64,000 bases of DNA from Rhizomys pruinosus (Eukaryota; Chordata; Mammalia; Rodentia; Spalacidae): the NCBI GenBank assembly GCA_009823505.1, contig VZQC01005691.1, forward strand, positions 1,221,013-1,285,012. The letters are read 5' to 3'. The notes below the pieces were generated by a model. It saw nothing but the letters and a program-made list of their open reading frames with translations, did not search any database and was not told where the DNA came from. Shown in pieces: positions 45,804 through 57,531 of the stretch. The translations under genes were made by a program, and so were the position numbers. Each line of letters opens with the position of its first letter. The stretch's first letter is position 1.

Positions 45804-46104
45804 TGTGGTGGTTTAAATGAGAGTGTCCCCCATAGGTTCCAAATACTTGGACATTTGTCCACAGTTGGTGGGGCTGTTTTGAGAGGCTTTAGGAGGTGTG
45901 GCTGTGCTGGAGGAAGCAAGTCACTGAGGGTGGGCTATGAGAGTTCTTAAGCTTTGTTGGATTTCCCGTCTCTCTCTCACCTGCTTGAAGATTTGAGTGC
46001 TGGACTTTCTGCTCTGGGCCCCTCCTGCCCACATGCCTCCCCCCCATGAGGGACTCTAATCCTCTGGAATTCTAAGCCAAATCAACTCTTCCTTGCTCCC
46101 TATG
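45804..46104 (+). mobile_element. Solo MaLR LTR, right end replaced
   Basis: Starts TGTGGTGGTTTAAATGAG and carries 'gctggaggaagcaagtcact' and 'catgcctcccccccatgagg'. It stops at 'atcaactcttccttgctccc', short of the usual end, where another LTR begins. Confidence 0.8.
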
Positions 46105-46725
46105 AGTCACAATGGAGAGCAGCACAGAGGCGTCTAGGGCGCACCTCTGGGAGACAGGTCTTTTCTGCAAAACCTCTTTAAGCAAGCATCATGTAAGTCC
46201 TGTGTAAAGCTCTGGCAAGTCTCAGTTTATTGCTCTTTGTTACAAGTTTATATAGGGGGACAGCAGGGATCTCAGAAAGCTCTCAGAAAGGGCCAGGATT
46301 TCAAAGAATGTGCTTCACACAAAGGAGATGGGGGGGAGAAAACTTCATATATAAGACTTAGGTGAATTAAGAGTCTTGGAGGAAGGTGGTTAACCATTAA
46401 GAGCATACATAAATCCTGATAAAAGCAAGTTAGTTTAGCAATAACATAATGCACTTAGGCCCTAATTAAAGTATGCATTAACTAGAAGGAACATACTAAT
46501 TAGCAAGCGAGATAGATAATAAATCAAATGGAGACTGTCCCAGGATGATTTTCTGATGGAACAAAGGAAGAATTCAGAACTTGGCAGCTGTATCCATCTG
46601 GTTTTCCAGTGACAGGGCTTTTAACAAGCTCTGTTTTAGTAGCCCATTTCCCTGCCTGGGCTGAGTTGCCAGCTCAGAAACTCCTGAATTCCATTTTATT
46701 CTAAATTAACTCATTTTGGGCTACA
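46105..46725 (-). mobile_element. Probable ERV LTR, antisense
   Basis: 'ctcagtttattgctctttgt' followed by 'tacaagtttatatagg' is the reverse of a TATA box and AATAAA signal at LTR-like spacing. It lies inside or against the MaLR LTR at 45804. I could not confirm a target duplication, so both ends are estimates. Confidence 0.5.
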
Positions 46726-49700
46726 GCAAGTACCCACAGAAATAAACTATGCATCACAATTTACTAAGGAAAGAGAGAGAGCCTCACCAGGCATGCACAG
46801 AATGTCACTAAAGGAAGGTGTGTTCTTCGGCTTACTGCATGGTAATTTTCCTCTCATTCTTTGGTCTCCATTCCTTGTTCCAATTATTTATACCCAAAGC
46901 TTCTAAACTGAGGAGCCCAGCTCACAAGACATGCTCCTAAATATCTTGTTACCCATTGGTTCCTTAGAGAAAAGAGATGGTGAGGGTCAGAAATTCCATC
47001 TGAAAGCTGAGTTACCAGAAAATCCTGTGTCTGGGGATGGGCTCCCTGCACTTGCAGGCATAGAATCCTCTCCCCTCTCCCCTGTGCTGCAGTCTCTTCA
47101 CTTGAAATCCACCCCTGCTTCCCCCTAGAAAGCAGAATCTAGGAGGCAACTGGGCGGACTTCACTCCTGACTTCAGTCTCATTCATGGCTCCCCTCCACC
47201 CGTTGTTGGCCACTAGAAGAGCCTGGATCTAGTTGGCTTTCAGAATGTTCTGTATTTCTAATAAGAGGCAAGTGAAACCAAACATCTACTCTTCATTTTC
47301 AGGAATAAAAAAAATGGATAGTGGTAAAATAATAAAGTGGAGCATGCAGCTTGGGAAGTGAAGGGAACACAGAGAAACAAGTTGCTAACTAGGTTGGAAA
47401 ATGGTCCTCGACAGATAGACTCCAGATCCTGGACTCCACAAAAGCATCCTGAATTAGGAATCACACAACACATTCCCCGATTCTGTGCACATGTCAATTT
47501 CAGTCTCACCGGAGATGCTCCTCACTCTGCCCTATCTGGCTATGACCCTATGACCCTGCTTCCTCAGACTTAGTTATTATTATCATTACAGATAGGAGGC
47601 AGAGTTGTACTATGTGTGGAAGGTTGGTGGAACAGCAAGAAAACAGAGAGGCTGGGAAATATGGCACCAACAGAAGCACGTGACTCGGAAGGACTGCGCA
47701 CGTTGAGACGCTTACTTTCCTCTGTTCTCTGGAACCCTCAGTAGCTCCAGGACAAGGTGGTGCGCATCCACATTTCAGTCAAAATGACGCCGTCTAACAA
47801 TTAAACCATTTGCCCAAAACCAAATGGGAAAAAAGAGACCTTAAGGGGAGCAGGATAGCAGAATGCATAAGACTGAGAGCAGAAGCAGGACTAGGAGTGG
47901 GGAGGAAGGGGACCAGCAAGAGGAGCCAGGAAGATGGAAGGTGAGTAGAGAGGACCAACTAGAAAAAGGTACCACGAAATGCCGTGGTGAAACTCACCAC
48001 TCTGTACGATCATGCCTTAAAACGAATAAAGAAAGGACCGTTTGCACCCACATTCTCCATCTGTCCACTAAAATTGTGACCCTCTCCTCTATACCAGGTG
48101 TGTCTAGTTGAGTCCAGTAAAATAAAAGAGAAAAAGGTTCGATGAAGAAGAATGTTAACTGGGATGATTTCAATAACTATAAGACTGCTCGTTGGATTAA
48201 TGATATGATCTCTGCTAGGAAGACTAGCAATTTTTCATAATTCATTTCAAGAATTTACAAGACTAAATAGAAGAAAATATTAACCCAAAAATCTCTTGTT
48301 TGGAGTAAAAGACTGTCACTCTACTGAGAAGAGAACCCCCAGAATTGTTAGTGTCACCTAAAAAAAAGCCTGCCAAAGTTTTATTCCCAAGTCAACTTTC
48401 ACTGTCAGATGATGGAGTATTTCAAACTCTGCTTCTTTTAGGCTTGGTATCCTTAACCTCTGTGTTCTATTTGTCTACAGCAGGGGATGATATAGTTACT
48501 TAATAAGAAGTGTAAGGTAAGAAGTTTGGAATCGCCATGACTTTGCAATCCCTGCAGGTTAGATTCTGGTCAACTTGTCTCAGGCCCTGCACACCATTGG
48601 CCTTTACAATGTTCTTGTAGTATGCAGATGCTTTCCCTCATTCTCTATGCCAGAGCTAGAGAAATTCACCATCTACACCACTGAACTACCAGTAGGTTTT
48701 CAGACACAGCCAATCCACTTGCAGCCCAGGTGCTAAGGCACCCTGAAATGTGTGTGTTATTTTTCTGCAGGGAAACCTTTTGTTCTTAAGATCTTCTCAC
48801 ATATATGGATCAGGTTTTTAAGAGGGCCATGGCCCCTAATTTTGGGCAAGTCCATTTTCAAATTTTGAGGAGTCCTGCAAGAAAGGCTCATGGCTGGAGA
48901 TCAGGAATATTGGGGATTCACATACTTGTTCCCTCAGCAAATTTTCTAGGAAAGTCTGCAGTAGCTGTTTTCCTGTGGGAATACTTGTTCTGAGCTTCAT
49001 GTCCAGCTTAGTCCAGACACTGTAGAATTTCTTTCCCCAATTTTCGGTGCTTTTTCTTATGAGATTCATAAGAAACTGTTAAGATCCAATTAAGATAAGT
49101 CAAACTGCATTTCTTTCAGGGAGGTTTTTAGGGTTTCAGTGAAAACACTTTTGCTCTACAGGTTCCACAGCATCATAGGTAAACAGCAAGCACATGAATG
49201 GTAGTCTTACCACCCCAGTGAAACCTGTCTTCCAGTGCTGACAAGCACATAGATGAAAGTGGACATGCTATCTCCAATGCCATGTCATAGCCATGGTGAT
49301 TACTACACTAAAGACTACCTCCAGAGTCTCCCTAATGGCATAAAGGACCTTTAAGCAGGTTCCAATTCCCAATGATTCCTCAGTGTTTAGTCTCTGTTTC
49401 ACAGAATAATACAGTCCTTATGGTGTGGTGAAACAGAAGTTAAAGATTTGTTGATGTTTGAGAATGAGAGAACAGTAGGAACTCCGCTGTGTCAGTGAGC
49501 AGTGTGGTTACCTGCAGGTAGAATACAGTTGGGGAAGATGAGAAGCAAAGCAGGCACTAAAATCTTCCCGCAGTCTCCCTGAGTGCATGGTTAGCTACTA
49601 CGGAAGGCTACAGTGAAGATGTCGAACTGGAAACAAAACAGAAAGCAGTTATTAAGTGATGTCTCATTCCTCTCAAGGAGGAAGAAAGATGAAGGCCCTG

Positions 49701-49743
49701 AGGAACAAACACCCCAAGGCCTGGGCCTGCAGCAGTTAGCACC
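46726..49743. other. About 3 kb without recognised element
   Basis: This is the longest stretch without a SINE or LTR that I can name. Open frames are short (at most 83 codons). A 'gatggaaggtgagtagag' word at 47934 resembles a splice donor after a purine-rich frame (47863-47940), but there is no matching acceptor or family match, so I make no exon call. Confidence 0.4.
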
Positions 49744-50262
49744 AAAGTGTGAGTGTGTATGTGCTATATGCACTGTGTGAGTGTGTGTGTATGTGTGTGT
49801 GTGTGTGGTGTGGTGTATATGTGTGTGAGGTGTGTGGTATGTGTGTGTGGTATATATGTGCGTGGTGTGTGTGTATGTGTGTGTAGTATGTATGTGTGTG
49901 TGATGTATTTGTGTGTATGTGTGTGTGGTGTATGTGTGTGGTGTGTGTGTATGTGTGTGTGGTATGTGGTGTGGTGTATATGTGTGTGAGGTGTGTGGTA
50001 TGTGTGTGTGGTGTATATGTGTGTGGGGTGTGTGTATGTGTGTGTGGTATGTGTGTGTGTGGTTGTGGTGTATATGTGTGTGGTATGTGTGTATGTGTGT
50101 GTAGTGTGTATGTGTGTGGTGTATATATGTGTGAGGTGTGTGGTATGTGTGTGTGGTATATATGTGTCTGGTGTGTGTGTATGTGTGTGTGTGGTGTATA
50201 TGTGTGTGGTGTGTGTGTGGTGTATATGTGTGTGGTGGTGGTGGTAATGGTGTGTGTATGTG
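49744..50262. repeat. Long TG/TATG-rich microsatellite
   Basis: About 520 bases built from TG, TATG and GGTG steps with imperfect higher-order periods ('ggtgtatatgtgtgtgaggt', 'gtggtatgtgtgtgtggtat'). Frames of 78-224 codons through it encode only Val-Cys-Met or His-Thr-Pro repeats and are not genes. Confidence 0.95.
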
Positions 50263-50928
50263 CATATCTTTTTACTTTACCTGAATATAGCTCTTCATAA
50301 TTCTCAGTACCACGAAAAGACCAGCATGTAATGGTTGCTTACCTGATGTCTCTGCTCTAGGTGGCACCAAAGGACACAAAACAGCCAATTCCCACTGCAC
50401 TTTTGAAGCTGGTCTGTCTCTTGAATATTTAACCGTCCTCATCAAACAGGACAGATGTAATACTGAACTACTGTGATTCGTATGAGATAAGAAGTCTTCT
50501 CTTGACCTTCCCTGAGCATCCATTAGCTTGTCATGGGACTCTAAGCAACTGGCCCTCACTGCATCTCCCAACACCTGACTCTTGCCACTGCCTTGTTACA
50601 GTCAAAATGTGAATGGTCTCCCCTCGGGCTCTTGTGCTTCAGTACTCGGTCTCTAACCTGTGCAGCTGTTTGGGGAGACTGGGGAACCCTTAGAAGATAG
50701 GCACAGCTGGCAAAAGGGGCCTTTGATGGTTATAACCTGAGCCCCTGGTCCTGTCCTACTTTCTCTGGCTCACAACCATGTGGAAAGCCACTGCCACACA
50801 TTCCTGGCTGTCAGAGATGGAGTTGCTGGGCCAAGGCTGCCCTCACTGCAGTATAATGCAGCTCTGAATCATGACCCTGAACCAACCAGCTCTGAATCAT
50901 AAACTTCTTCCCCTTAAGATGCTTTTCT
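50263..50928. other. Mostly unassigned; possible weak MaLR fragment
   Basis: 50610-50900 has words reminiscent of the MaLR LTR order ('tcagtactcggtctctaacc', 'gctgtttggggagactgggg', 'acccttagaagataggcaca'). No clean edges. No gene seen. Confidence 0.4.
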
Positions 50929-51099
50929 TAGCCTGGCATGGTGGTGCACCCTTTAATCCCAGTACTCGGGAGGCTAAGGCAGGCAGATCTCTGTGAGATA
51001 GAGATCAGGGTGGTCTATATACTGAGTTCCAGTCCAGACTGGGCTACAGGGAGACCCTGTCTTAACAAAACAAAACAAAAAAAAAAAAAAAAACACAGA
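50929..51099 (+). mobile_element. B1 SINE
   Basis: 'tagcctggcatggtggtgca' head, 'gggctacagggagaccctgt' end and a long A tail. Left flank 'aagatgcttttct' recurs as 'aaaatgcttttct' after the tail (51100-51112). Confidence 0.9.
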
Positions 51100-51112
51100 A
51101 AAATGCTTTTCT

Positions 51113-51559
51113 CGTGTATTTCAGCCATTGCAACATAGAACTAATACACTCCTGGTGCCCGATATTTGGGACTGATCAAAAGATGGGCGATCTGCTCCTA
51201 AGTGACTTAGCAGGGAACATACATAGTCACTAGGCTCTGGACACACACGTCTCCATTGGGCCACAGTCTCACGTATGGTCTCATCCATCCCCAGCCTTGG
51301 TTACTTACCACACGCCCATTCACATTCCCACCCTGGCATTCACACATGCACACATCCATACAGACTCATCCACACTGATACATGTCAACACACAATCCAG
51401 CGTTATACTTACACATAGGAGCACCACCATATGTATGATTATTCTGCGTGCATGTGTGTATGTGTGCATATGTGCATGTGTGGTGGGTGTGTACATATAA
51501 ATGTGGGTGTGTACTACATGAAACCTCACTCATTCTCAGCCTTATTATTCCTTTGGGCA
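51113..51559. other. Unassigned, with TG-rich part
   Basis: 51330-51520 is rich in CA and TG steps ('catgtgtgtatgtgtgcata'). No gene seen; frames on both strands come from the simple repeat. Confidence 0.4.
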
Positions 51560-51745
51560 AGATCCCTCACTGAAACTGGAGCTCATGTAGTTTTCAGCTG
51601 GGCTTCCAGCCAGCAACCTCCAGTAATCCCCCTGTCTCTATAGATCACACTCAGCCTGTCTTGAGGTTATTGGGGTCTGAACTCAGGTCCTCATGGTTGA
51701 ACAGCAAGCACTCTTAGCCATTGAGCCCTCTCTCCAGGCTGCAAT
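51560..51745 (-). mobile_element. tRNA-related SINE (B3/B4 type), antisense
   Basis: 'ggggtctgaactcaggtcct', 'aacagcaagcactcttagcc' and 'attgagccctctctccaggc' are the reverse of a B2/B3-type tRNA head. The rest is too diverged to place. Confidence 0.65.
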
Positions 51746-52532
51746 CATTCATTCTTGCTCCAGACACTCGTACACATTCACACAGGCTGCTATATGTTTA
51801 CTTATTACTTGTCCATACTCATTTATGATAGCACTCATGGCTACCAAACACGGTAAACTCATGTTTGATATACATGAACTTACGCTGCATACCCATATAA
51901 ACTTACTTGTGCTTACACATGTTGACTTGTTCACACTCACTCATGCCCTGTGTGCACAGTGCCTGTATATGACACATGTTTGCACACTCATGCACACACC
52001 GAATTTTGTCTCCTGAGTACCCAGAACTGTGGATCTACGTAATCAGTATTTGGCCCTTATTAGAAGTCCCAATAGACAGAAAACTGTCTCCAACAGCCTA
52101 CATACAAGATACGAAGCAAAGATCATCAGGGGAAATGATCAGAGCCTTTGTTCTTTGAACTGTACACAAGCCTTAAGTTTTCTTGGCATGTTACTTGTCT
52201 TGTGAAGCTTTTGTGCCCAACCAAATGGAAACAGCAGAAACTGGAGGTTGAAATTTCCTGTTCCAGGCATCATCTGTGGCTGCCATAACCACATCAGTTG
52301 TAACAATAATTACTTCAGTTTGCAATATTGCCTAGTTTACTACTTATATACACTTCCTTTCAGCTAATCCATGGACATGAAGAGGTAGTCTGGCATCTGG
52401 GAGGGAAGGGAGAGTGAAATGGTTACCAGATTAGAGTCATAGTAGCCTGGCAGAGGGTGACCTGGGGAGGTCTATCTCTTATATACGACTCTACAGAGAT
52501 ATCTAGTGGGTTAAACTGAGGAGCTGAGTGTT

Positions 52533-52533
<1 letters not shown>
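51746..52533. other. No recognised element
   Basis: No gene or repeat recognised apart from scattered CA-rich words at 51930-52000. Confidence 0.35.

Positions 52534-52573
<40 letters not shown>
52534..52573. repeat. (CA)n microsatellite
   Basis: Continuous AC repeat of about 40 bases. Confidence 0.95.
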
Positions 52574-52574
<1 letters not shown>

Positions 52575-52994
52575 GTTACCTGATATGCACCCAATGTACC
52601 CATGGAGTTCAGTAGAAGGATATGTAGGAAGGAGATGGAAGTTAGAGCCCTTACCTTTGGGCTACTTTAAACCTGAAGAGTCTGTACCAGAGCATATTAG
52701 CCCATCCAGCACACCCAGGACTTAGCACTTACCACTTACTACAAAACATTTCCACTCAGCTTTTTACCACTGTGTCTCTAGTGCCTTGTAGGTGATTAAT
52801 ATATTATTGTCCACTTAATGAAAAAGTACTCTTGTATGTTATTAACTTGCTATTTGACATATAAGTCTCTTCTAAACAGTCTCTCTGCTAACCTCAGAGC
52901 CTACTCATGTATCTTCCACTTCAAAGTACTCAGCTTGGTGCCAGCTCATCCAGGATATTGGCTATTTAAAGTATTTGTAGGAAGTCAACACAAA
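52574..52994. other. No recognised element
   Basis: No gene or repeat recognised. Confidence 0.35.
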
Positions 52995-53075
52995 ACCCTA
53001 TATAGTCTGCTCTCCATACTTGTGGTTTCTGCACCAGAAGATTCAACCAGTGAAGAATCAAAAATACTTTTTAAA
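52995..53075 (+). mobile_element. Tigger/MER8-like DNA transposon fragment
   Basis: 'ctgctctccatacttgtggt', 'ttctgcaccagaagattcaa' and 'ccagtgaagaatcaaaaata' follow the terminal sequence of Tigger-type (pogo-like) mammalian DNA transposons. Only one end is left, so it is an ancient fossil. Confidence 0.6.
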
Positions 53076-53249
53076 TGTTGCATTTTTGCTGAAGGATGGT
53101 GTTTTCAGACTTTTCGTCAATGTGACAAATGTCAAAGGCTCTTTATTCAGGCTCACAGTTTCAGAGGTTTAAATCCATGGTCAGAAAGATCCATCATACT
53201 GGCCACTGACAAGCTGGAATATCCTGTGTCAACAGCTTGTAGATGGAGA
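53076..53249 (-). mobile_element. MaLR-like LTR fragment, antisense
   Basis: 'gctctttattcaggctcaca' and 'gtttcagaggtttaaatcca' resemble the reversed LTR 3' part seen at 38019. Weak match. Confidence 0.35.
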
Positions 53250-53835
53250 CCAGTACAGAGACCCACAATCAGTGCAGAGACTAAGAGACTTTGGAGTGCT
53301 CAGCTCCAAATGGGACATCTGCATCACACCCCTACCCCACAGCTCAGGGATCATGACAGAAAAGGGGGAGGTAAGATTATAAGAGCCCGAGATAGTGGGT
53401 GTCTTCAGCTAAGTATTTGCCAGAATGGCCAGAGCCATTACACACATGGACTCACAGAGGCCACACTACAAGCAGAAGGTCTGCATGACCTCAACACCAC
53501 TACAATCCCAGAAGGATGAAGGAGGGGCTCAGGAAGTCCCAACTCTCCCTGAAGGGCTATTGGAAATTGATGGCTTCTGGGGAGGGAAAGTCAATTTTCT
53601 TTAGGGACACAGCCCCTGACAGACCGTGCATGCTCCTGTAAATGGGCCTACCCCCAGGTACACATATTCGGTGGACCCAGTGGGTTAAAAAAAAAAACCA
53701 TGAAGTTGGGAGGGAAATGTGTGAAGGACAGGAAAGAAGAAGAATTGGAGGGGAGGGAATGGGAGTAAATTTGATCAAAACACGTTTATGCATGTATGAA
53801 ATTCTCAAACGAAATATTAGAAAGATAAAATAATA
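53250..53835 (+). mobile_element. LINE-1 3' UTR
   Basis: 'ggagtgctcagctccaaatg', 'gggatcatgacagaaaaggg' and the terminal 'gggagtaaatttgatcaaaa' ... 'tgaaattctcaaacgaaata' are typical of rodent LINE-1 3' UTRs, with a G/A-rich part at 53705-53765. 5'-truncated. The 233-codon frame at 52818-53519 runs through this and is spurious. Confidence 0.85.
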
Positions 53836-53887
53836 AATAGAAAATTATAAATGTAATATTGAGCCTTGTTACTTATACACGAACCAA

Positions 53888-53922
53888 AAATTAATAATAA
53901 TAATAGTAATAATAATAATTGT
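53888..53922. repeat. (AAT)n microsatellite
   Basis: Imperfect AAT/TAA triplet run. Confidence 0.85.
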
Positions 53923-53924
53923 GA

Positions 53925-54515
53925 GGTTGAGAGATGAATAAGTATTCCCTGTGTGCTGTGGCCATGTCTGTGGGATATTTTCTTGGTTGTTGGGAATATG
54001 GGAGTGCCCAACTCACTATGGGTGGTGCCATCCTTGAGCAGGTGGTCCTATATTATATAAGAAAGCAGGCTGAGGGGTTGGAGAGATGACCTAGTGGTTA
54101 AGAGCTCCGACTGCTCTTGCAGAAGACCCAGGTTTGATCCCCAGCATCCACATGGTGGCTGAGAACCATCTTTAACTCCAGTTCCAGGGGAATCCGACAC
54201 CCTCTTCTGACCTCTGCGGCATTGCATGGCACAGGTGTACAAACCTACATGCAGACAGTACATTCATACACATTAAAAATTTAAAAAAATAAGAAAGCAG
54301 GCTGAGCATGGGCCAGAGGAGCCAGCCAGTAAGCAGTGTTGTCCATGGCCTGTGTTTCAGCTCCTGCTTCCAGGTTTCTGCCCTGCCTTCTTACATTGGG
54401 CTCCCTCAGTGATGAACTGTGACCTGGGAGATGTGAGATGAATAACCCTTTTCTCCCCAAGTTGGTATTGGTCAGTGTGTTCTGTCACAGCAATTGAAAC
54501 CAACTAGAACACTAG
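53925..54515 (+). mobile_element. MaLR-like LTR with nested B2
   Basis: 'tattccctgtgtgctgtggc', 'caactcactatgggtggtgc', 'ataagaaagcaggctgag', then after a B2 'ggagccagccagtaagcagt', 'cagctcctgcttccaggttt', 'gatgaataacccttttctcc' and 'cacagcaattgaaaccaact' follow the sense order of the LTR family seen in reverse at 56915 and 57121. Confidence 0.75.
54075..54289 (+). mobile_element. B2 SINE
   Basis: GGGTTGGAGAGATGACCTAG head, B box 'gtttgatcccc', and a TTAAAAATTTAAAAAAA tail. Exact target duplication 'taagaaagcaggctgag' at 54058-54074 and 54290-54306. No internal 17-bp duplication. Confidence 0.93.
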
Positions 54516-54829
54516 GGATACTGAACTTCTTTTCACAGAAATTGTAAAGTTCACATTGATTGAGAGACAGACTTGAAACAAACAGGGAAAAACACAAGAC
54601 AGAGGCTTTTTCTACAGTATTGGGTTGAAATGAAAATATCATCTGTCTATGCATCTTCTATTTCACATTCTTTCTTGGTTTTAGTATTTTTAATACATGA
54701 AAACTGACCTATTGTTCCTGTCTCACATCAAGTGATTAGTACGTGTTCAGTGAGTGCGATTGGTCCAACACTCCACAATATTCTGTGTACATGTGTGCAT
54801 GTATGTGTACACATATGAGCAGTGTGTAT
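54516..54829. other. No recognised element
   Basis: No gene or repeat recognised. Confidence 0.35.
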
Positions 54830-54896
54830 GTGTGTGTAAGAGAGAGAGGGAAAGAGAAAGAGAGAGAGAAAGAGACAGAGAGAGACAGAGAGAACT
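54830..54896. repeat. GA-rich simple repeat
   Basis: Tract of (GA)n with scattered A and C. The antisense frames reading Ser-Leu repeats come from it. Confidence 0.9.
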
Positions 54897-54959
54897 GAGA
54901 CTAAATCCAGGCCCTTCAACAGTGTAGGTATATGTACATTCGACCATGGAAACTTTTAT

Positions 54960-55461
54960 CTCTTTTTTTGCATTCTTGAAGCATGGTTGACAGAAAAATG
55001 CTTATAATTGTGCATATGTTGATATTTGTATATGTTTGCAATAAATCAGGTTTATTAATATTTTTTCTTCCCATCATCTCACACAGTTACTTTCTTTTAT
55101 ACATGTGATGATAATACATAAGGTCTTCTTCTCTTTTGCCAACCGTTAAGTATTCAATATACTGTTCTTAACTGTAGCCTCCATGCTGTGCTTTACTTCT
55201 CCCAAATGTTCTCATCTTAAACTGCATGTTTATGCACATTGAACATCAGCCCACCAAGTCCTCTGCCTCATGAGCCTTGTACTTTCTGTTGATAAAGTTT
55301 GGGTTTCTTTTTTCCCAGATTCCACATTTAAGTAAATTTATGCATTATTTGTTTTTATGTGTCTGGCTTATTTTATAAAACGGTGTCCTCCAGATTATTC
55401 CACACAGTTCTACGTGATAATACTGTTTTCTTTTCAAGGCTGAATGTTATTCCATTATAGC

Positions 55462-55463
<2 letters not shown>
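54960..55463 (-). mobile_element. Ancient LINE-1 3' part, antisense
   Basis: 'tgtctggcttattttataaa', 'gtcctccagattattccaca' and 'ttcaaggctgaatgttattc' followed by 'cattatagc' match the antisense layout of old mammalian LINE-1 3' ends. The CA repeat at 55465 probably grew at this spot. Confidence 0.7.
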
Positions 55464-55464
<1 letters not shown>

Positions 55465-55501
<37 letters not shown>

Positions 55502-55508
55502 ACACGCG
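55465..55508. repeat. (CA)n microsatellite
   Basis: CA run with a few CG and TA steps near its right end. Confidence 0.93.
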
Positions 55509-56153
55509 CACATGCCATTTTTCTATACTGCTTTTTGTTGAGTTCATACAATGTATTTTGATCACATTCACCCTCTACATCCTCCTAATTCTCCCAGATC
55601 TAAGCCCACCTCTTCACTCCTCTCAACTTTTTGTCTTCTTTTTAAAAAAAATAAATAACTGAGTAACACAAGCATTTTATAAAACTACATTTTGTCATTA
55701 ATATATTGATATAGAGCCTGATAGAATATTTAAGGAAAATATGGATTTAAATCCTTGTTTCCTGCCTCTGTCTCTGTCAACAAAGTTCAGCTGACAAGTT
55801 TGTGGTTACCATGCTGACATGGCTAGCTGGAACCACCTGCCTTGTGTCTGCATGAAACTTCCTCAATTATTTTTCTCAGAGGGAAACTTTTGCCATGACT
55901 TTCAGACAGGGAGATTTTTAGCATTTTTTCCTTTCTAAATTTATAATAATTTGTCTGTTTTTAAGACTTTACTGCTAGCCAATCAATATCTAAGTTTCCT
56001 TTTCACTGTAACCCAACACCTAAGGTACATAAGATAGGCACTATTTCTTTCAGGGTCTAGATTTTGAGGTTTGAGCCCAGGCTGCAGCCTAAAGAAAATA
56101 CCTGCTGTCTGTATACTCCCAATGTCCTCCTGCCTGATCTTTCCCAATACAAA
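55509..56153. other. No recognised element
   Basis: No gene or repeat recognised. 55509-55650 may be more antisense LINE-1 ('tgagttcatacaatgtattt'). Confidence 0.35.
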
Positions 56154-56604
56154 CTTGATACACTCTGTTCTAGCCACCCATCTTCACATCACATATGCTA
56201 CAACCTTGACACTCTGTTCTAGCCACCCATCTTCACATCACAGATGCTACAACCTTGACACTCTGTTCTAGCCACCCATCTTCACATCACAGATGCTACA
56301 ACCTTGACACTCTGTTCTAGCCACCCATCTTCACATCACAGATGCTACAACCTTGACACTCTGTTCTAGCTACCCATCTTCACATCACATATGCTACAAC
56401 CTTGACACTCTGTTCTAGCTACCCATCATCACATCACATATGCTACAACCTTGATATACTCTGTTCTAGCTACCCATCTTCACATCACAGATACTACAAC
56501 CTTGACACTCTGTTCTAGCTACCCATTTTCATATCACATATGCTACAACCTTGACACTCTGTTCTAGCTACCCTATCTTCACCCTATCTTCACATTACAT
56601 AGGT
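56154..56604. repeat. 49-bp minisatellite, about nine units
   Basis: Tandem units containing 'acactctgttctag', 'acccatcttcacatcaca' and 'atgctacaaccttg'. Units 2 to 4 are identical; later ones differ by C/T at the 'tagc(c/t)acc' site and by A/T and G/T changes. The ninth unit is degraded. There are no spacers, so it is not a CRISPR array. Confidence 0.95.
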
Positions 56605-56914
56605 TGGCTTCAAGCACTCAGTGGCTTGCACAACCTTAACTCTTCCATTATGGTGACATATTGGCTATAACATCCGGGATTCTATATTCCATGGCATTCA
56701 TACTTTTTCTGGCTTCAATTTACCTGAATATTTAGAGATATTCAGCAACTCAAACATAACAGAGGCATGGGTCTGGAGAAGTGCAATCTGAGACAACAGA
56801 CACATTCAGAAGTCTAAGAAACCATCTAGTACAATACCCAGGTTTTCCTGGCCTCTGAGCCATTACTTAGGAGACATGATAATCTATAGATGTGGTGTCC
56901 TCATTTGGTTTCTA
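56605..56914. other. No recognised element
   Basis: No gene or repeat recognised. Confidence 0.35.
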
Positions 56915-57120
56915 TGGCTGTGGTAGACACCATGACCACAATCCACTTGGGAAAGAAAAGACTTATTCGGCTTACAGTCTACCATTGAGGAAAGCCAAGA
57001 CAGGAACTTAAGGCAGGAACTGGGGCAGGAACTGAAGCCAAAGCCATGGAGGAAGGCTTACTGTTTACTGGCTGCTTCCCCTGGTTTGCTCAGCTACCTT
57101 TCTTTGTTTTGTTTTGTTGT

Positions 57121-57531
57121 TGTTGTAGCTTGACTTCCATTGCTGTGACAAAAGACTCTGACCAACACCAACTTGGGGAGGAAAGGGTTTATTCAGTTTA
57201 CATCTCCTGGTTCACAGTTCATCACTCAGGTCAGGTAGCACAAGGCAGGAACTCAGGGCTGGAACCTGGAGGCAGGAGCTGAAGCACAGGCCATGGAGGA
57301 ATGCTGTCCACTGGCTTGCTCGCTAGCTCATACCCAGCCCACCTTCTTATACAGTACACAACAACCTGCCCAGGGTGGCACCACTCTTGTGGGCTGGGCC
57401 CTCCCACACTGCTCGACCATCAAGAAAATACTCCACAGATGTGGCCACAGGCCAATCCAATGGAGCCAATTCCCCAACTGAGGCTCCCTCAACCCAGGTG
57501 TGTCAAGTTGACACTAAAGCTATCCAGCACA
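57121..57531 (-). repeat. 3' LTR (minus strand) of the MaLR element
   Basis: 411 bases, about 90% alike to 58677-59075 by eye. The second copy differs mostly by single-base losses, which could be partly sequencing error. Confidence 0.85.

Noticed and set aside
49591..50265. 224-codon open frame on the minus strand
   Set aside because: Most of it encodes His-Thr-Pro-Tyr repeats from the CA-rich strand of the microsatellite.
52818..53519. 233-codon open frame on the plus strand, the longest in the window
   Set aside because: It runs through a Tigger-like fragment, an LTR-like fragment and a LINE-1 3' UTR. No domain is recognisable.
56154..56604. CRISPR-like regular repeats
   Set aside because: Units are directly adjacent without spacers, and the DNA is mammalian. 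It is a minisatellite.
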